From Flavobacteriaceae bacterium (GTDB lineage Bacteria > Bacteroidota > Bacteroidia > Flavobacteriales > Flavobacteriaceae): 9,210 bases of DNA. The first letter of the stretch is position 1. Every line of letters begins with the position of its first letter. The notes beneath the pieces were generated by a model that did not search any database, was not told the origin of the DNA, and was given only the letters and a program-made list of their open reading frames with translations. Location: NCBI GenBank assembly GCA_030633225.1, contig DAOVTF010000056.1:1-9210 (forward strand). Direction: 5' to 3'. Below are positions 8,110-9,210 of this stretch, piece by piece. The position numbers were made by a program, and so were the translations under genes.

Positions 8110-8538
8110 TTATTTTCTGCCAAAAACAGTAACTTTTGCTTTTCCGTTTAGAAAGCCTTTGTCTGTATACCAAAACTTGATACTTCTAATACTTCTTTTT
8201 CCTCCGTTAAGGTCAATAATTCTGCTTTCACCGCCTTTGTTTATATTTTGCCTTATCTCTACTTTTTGTCTTCCTCCATTATCGTATACAACTTCCATAC
8301 GAAGCATATTTAAACCAGAGTCTGTTACTTTAAATTTTAATTTTCTAAAATTATCCCCAGGGCCGTTTAGCCTTAAAATATCATTATCACCACCACCACC
8401 ACTTACTCTGGTTGTTCCTATTAGACGCCATGATCCAGAATTAACTGATTTATGAGGAAGTCTTTGTGCAATAATTGTTGTTGTCGATGCCATTAATAAG
8501 AAGACAACCATAAATGTAAAAATTGTTTTGTTCTTCAT
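8110..8538 (-). CDS. Small secreted protein, DUF2541-like, function unknown
   Basis: This 142-residue protein has a signal peptide (MKNKTIFTFMVVFLLMASTT to about residue 24, IIA before Gln25). The mature part, about 118 residues, appears to be a compact all-beta domain. It opens with GSWRLIGTTRVSGGGGDNDI (about 34-53), continues with alternating hydrophobic and basic strands (FRKLKFKVTDSGLNM, MEVVYDNGGRQKVEI), then IIDLNGGKRSIRSIKFWY and the end KAKVTVFGRK. The order W-x-L-G, an Asp-rich turn, the strand pairs, DL-x-G-x-(K/R)R-x-I and a terminal x-x-V-x-(V/L)-(F/Y)G resembles secreted proteins grouped with DUF2541 in Bacteroidota. I cannot confirm membership without a profile search. The mature protein is strongly basic. 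No catalytic motif is visible, and a binding role is only a guess. It is 8 bases downstream of the preceding gene and 37 bases ahead of the porin gene. Confidence 0.75.
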   Translation of the reverse strand: MKNKTIFTFMVVFLLMASTTTIIAQRLPHKSVNSGSWRLIGTTRVSGGGGDNDILRLNGPGDNFRKLKFKVTDSGLNMLRMEVVYDNGGRQKVEIRQNINKGGESRIIDLNGGKRSIRSIKFWYTDKGFLNGKAKVTVFGRK

Positions 8539-8546
8539 AATACTTT

Positions 8547-9209
8547 TTATTTCTCAATCTGGTTTTTAAGATTTCTATTTAGTACTTGTAATAGTTTGAT
8601 AAATTCTTCTTGTCTAATAACCTGTAATTTATAGCCTTCTAGTTTTTGAGATAACAAATTCCACAAGATCATATTTTCATACATTTTGTTATAATCTGTT
8701 GGAGGGCCTCCTTCAATTAGTATTGCTTTTTGTTTTGGTAGTGCAATTTCAGAATAATTAATAAATTCATTCATAAATGGCTCAATAGAAAGTAGATGTC
8801 TATTTTTACTAAACTTGTAAGAATCATTTATTGTAGCTAATTGTTGTTGTAATTCCCTTAAAAGATTTACTGTTTCTTTATTTTTTACTTTAGAGAAATG
8901 ACTACTATTTAAAAGTTCTTTAATTGCAGGAAATGAAAAAGGTTGGTTGTTAACACGAACAAGTGGTCCTAAATTCTCTCGTAAATAAACTAATGAATCG
9001 TTATTTTTAGAATTCAATATTTGGAGGCAATTAGAAACCTTTATAACCAATGAGTCTATTTGTTTACTCTTTACTTCTCCATTTTTAATTGCAGGTTCTA
9101 ATTCTTGATGAATACTAACAAAATACGCTTTTATTTTTTTTTGCTCCGTATAATTCAAATAAAACCCATAGATTGCTAGAGCCAGTAAAATACCTACTTT
9201 TACTAAAAG
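8547..9209 (-). CDS. Membrane-anchored protein of uncertain family, possibly DUF6090-like (5' end outside window)
   Basis: The frame stays open from 9158 to the window edge, adding 17 residues (LLVKVGILLALAIYGFY) before the TTG at 9158. These form a transmembrane helix, so the true start lies beyond the window and 220 residues are visible. The helix is followed by NYTEQKKIKAYFVSIHQELEP and a mainly helical, charged region with several Leu-rich amphipathic stretches (for example ETVNLLRELQQQLATIND and the last 30 residues), which may form coiled coils. A single N-terminal helix of the type VxVGILLAL followed at once by a polar E-x-x-K-x-K-x-Y region with an E-L pair recalls DUF6090 proteins of Bacteroidota. 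This resemblance is weak and from memory. No enzymatic motif is seen. It is 8 bases upstream of the small secreted protein and so probably belongs to the same operon. Its function is unknown. Confidence 0.7.
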   Translation of the reverse strand, partial: LLVKVGILLALAIYGFYLNYTEQKKIKAYFVSIHQELEPAIKNGEVKSKQIDSLVIKVSNCLQILNSKNNDSLVYLRENLGPLVRVNNQPFSFPAIKELLNSSHFSKVKNKETVNLLRELQQQLATINDSYKFSKNRHLLSIEPFMNEFINYSEIALPKQKAILIEGGPPTDYNKMYENMILWNLLSQKLEGYKLQVIRQEEFIKLLQVLNRNLKNQIEK

Positions 9210-9210
9210 A

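Noticed and set aside
8073..8123. Longer N-terminus for the porin, starting at 8123
   Set aside because: It would overlap the 3' end of the small secreted protein gene and put 17 polar residues before a textbook signal peptide that starts at ATG 8072.
8084..8455. Plus-strand open frame of 123 codons opposite the small secreted protein gene
   Set aside because: Its translation is a Pro/Leu/Ser/Phe-rich string as expected from the complement of a Gly/Lys/Asn-rich gene. The opposite strand has a signal peptide and a coherent domain.
1..9210. CRISPR arrays, tRNA genes, insertion sequences, riboswitches or phage genes
   Set aside because: No regularly spaced repeats, cloverleaf, transposase, long inverted repeats or leader structure were seen. 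The space between genes is too small to hold such elements.

Overview
The window is AT-rich DNA that looks like a marine-type member of the Bacteroidota, probably a flavobacterium. The evidence is the low GC content, protein families typical of that phylum, lipoprotein signals with short Lys-rich starts, and no Shine-Dalgarno-like sequences before the start codons. No RNA genes, mobile elements or CRISPR arrays are visible. The window is almost completely coding, and the largest gap (2818-2931) is 114 bases.

Layout: the left edge carries the 3' part of a plus-strand MscS-type mechanosensitive channel gene. It converges, with only 5 bases between, on a minus-strand gene for a large AsmA-like/DUF748 inner-membrane-anchored envelope protein. 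To the right, five minus-strand genes are packed with gaps of 8, 37, 16 and 10 bases. In order of transcription (right to left) these are a membrane-anchored protein of uncertain family (5' end outside the window), a small secreted protein of a DUF2541-like type, an OprB-like outer-membrane porin, and two paralogous DUF3604 lipoproteins. A clear intrinsic terminator follows the last gene, so this is probably one operon whose promoter lies beyond the right edge.

How the genes may work together: the operon products are all predicted to be exported or membrane bound. The two DUF3604 proteins carry a complete set of PHP-like metal-binding motifs (HxH, DH, H, DxH) and are predicted to be lipid-anchored metallohydrolases. 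The porin offers a route for a small polar solute through the outer membrane. A hydrolase-plus-porin module acting on an unidentified substrate is a reasonable inference, but the substrate cannot be read from the sequence. The MscS and DUF748 genes look like unrelated housekeeping envelope genes.
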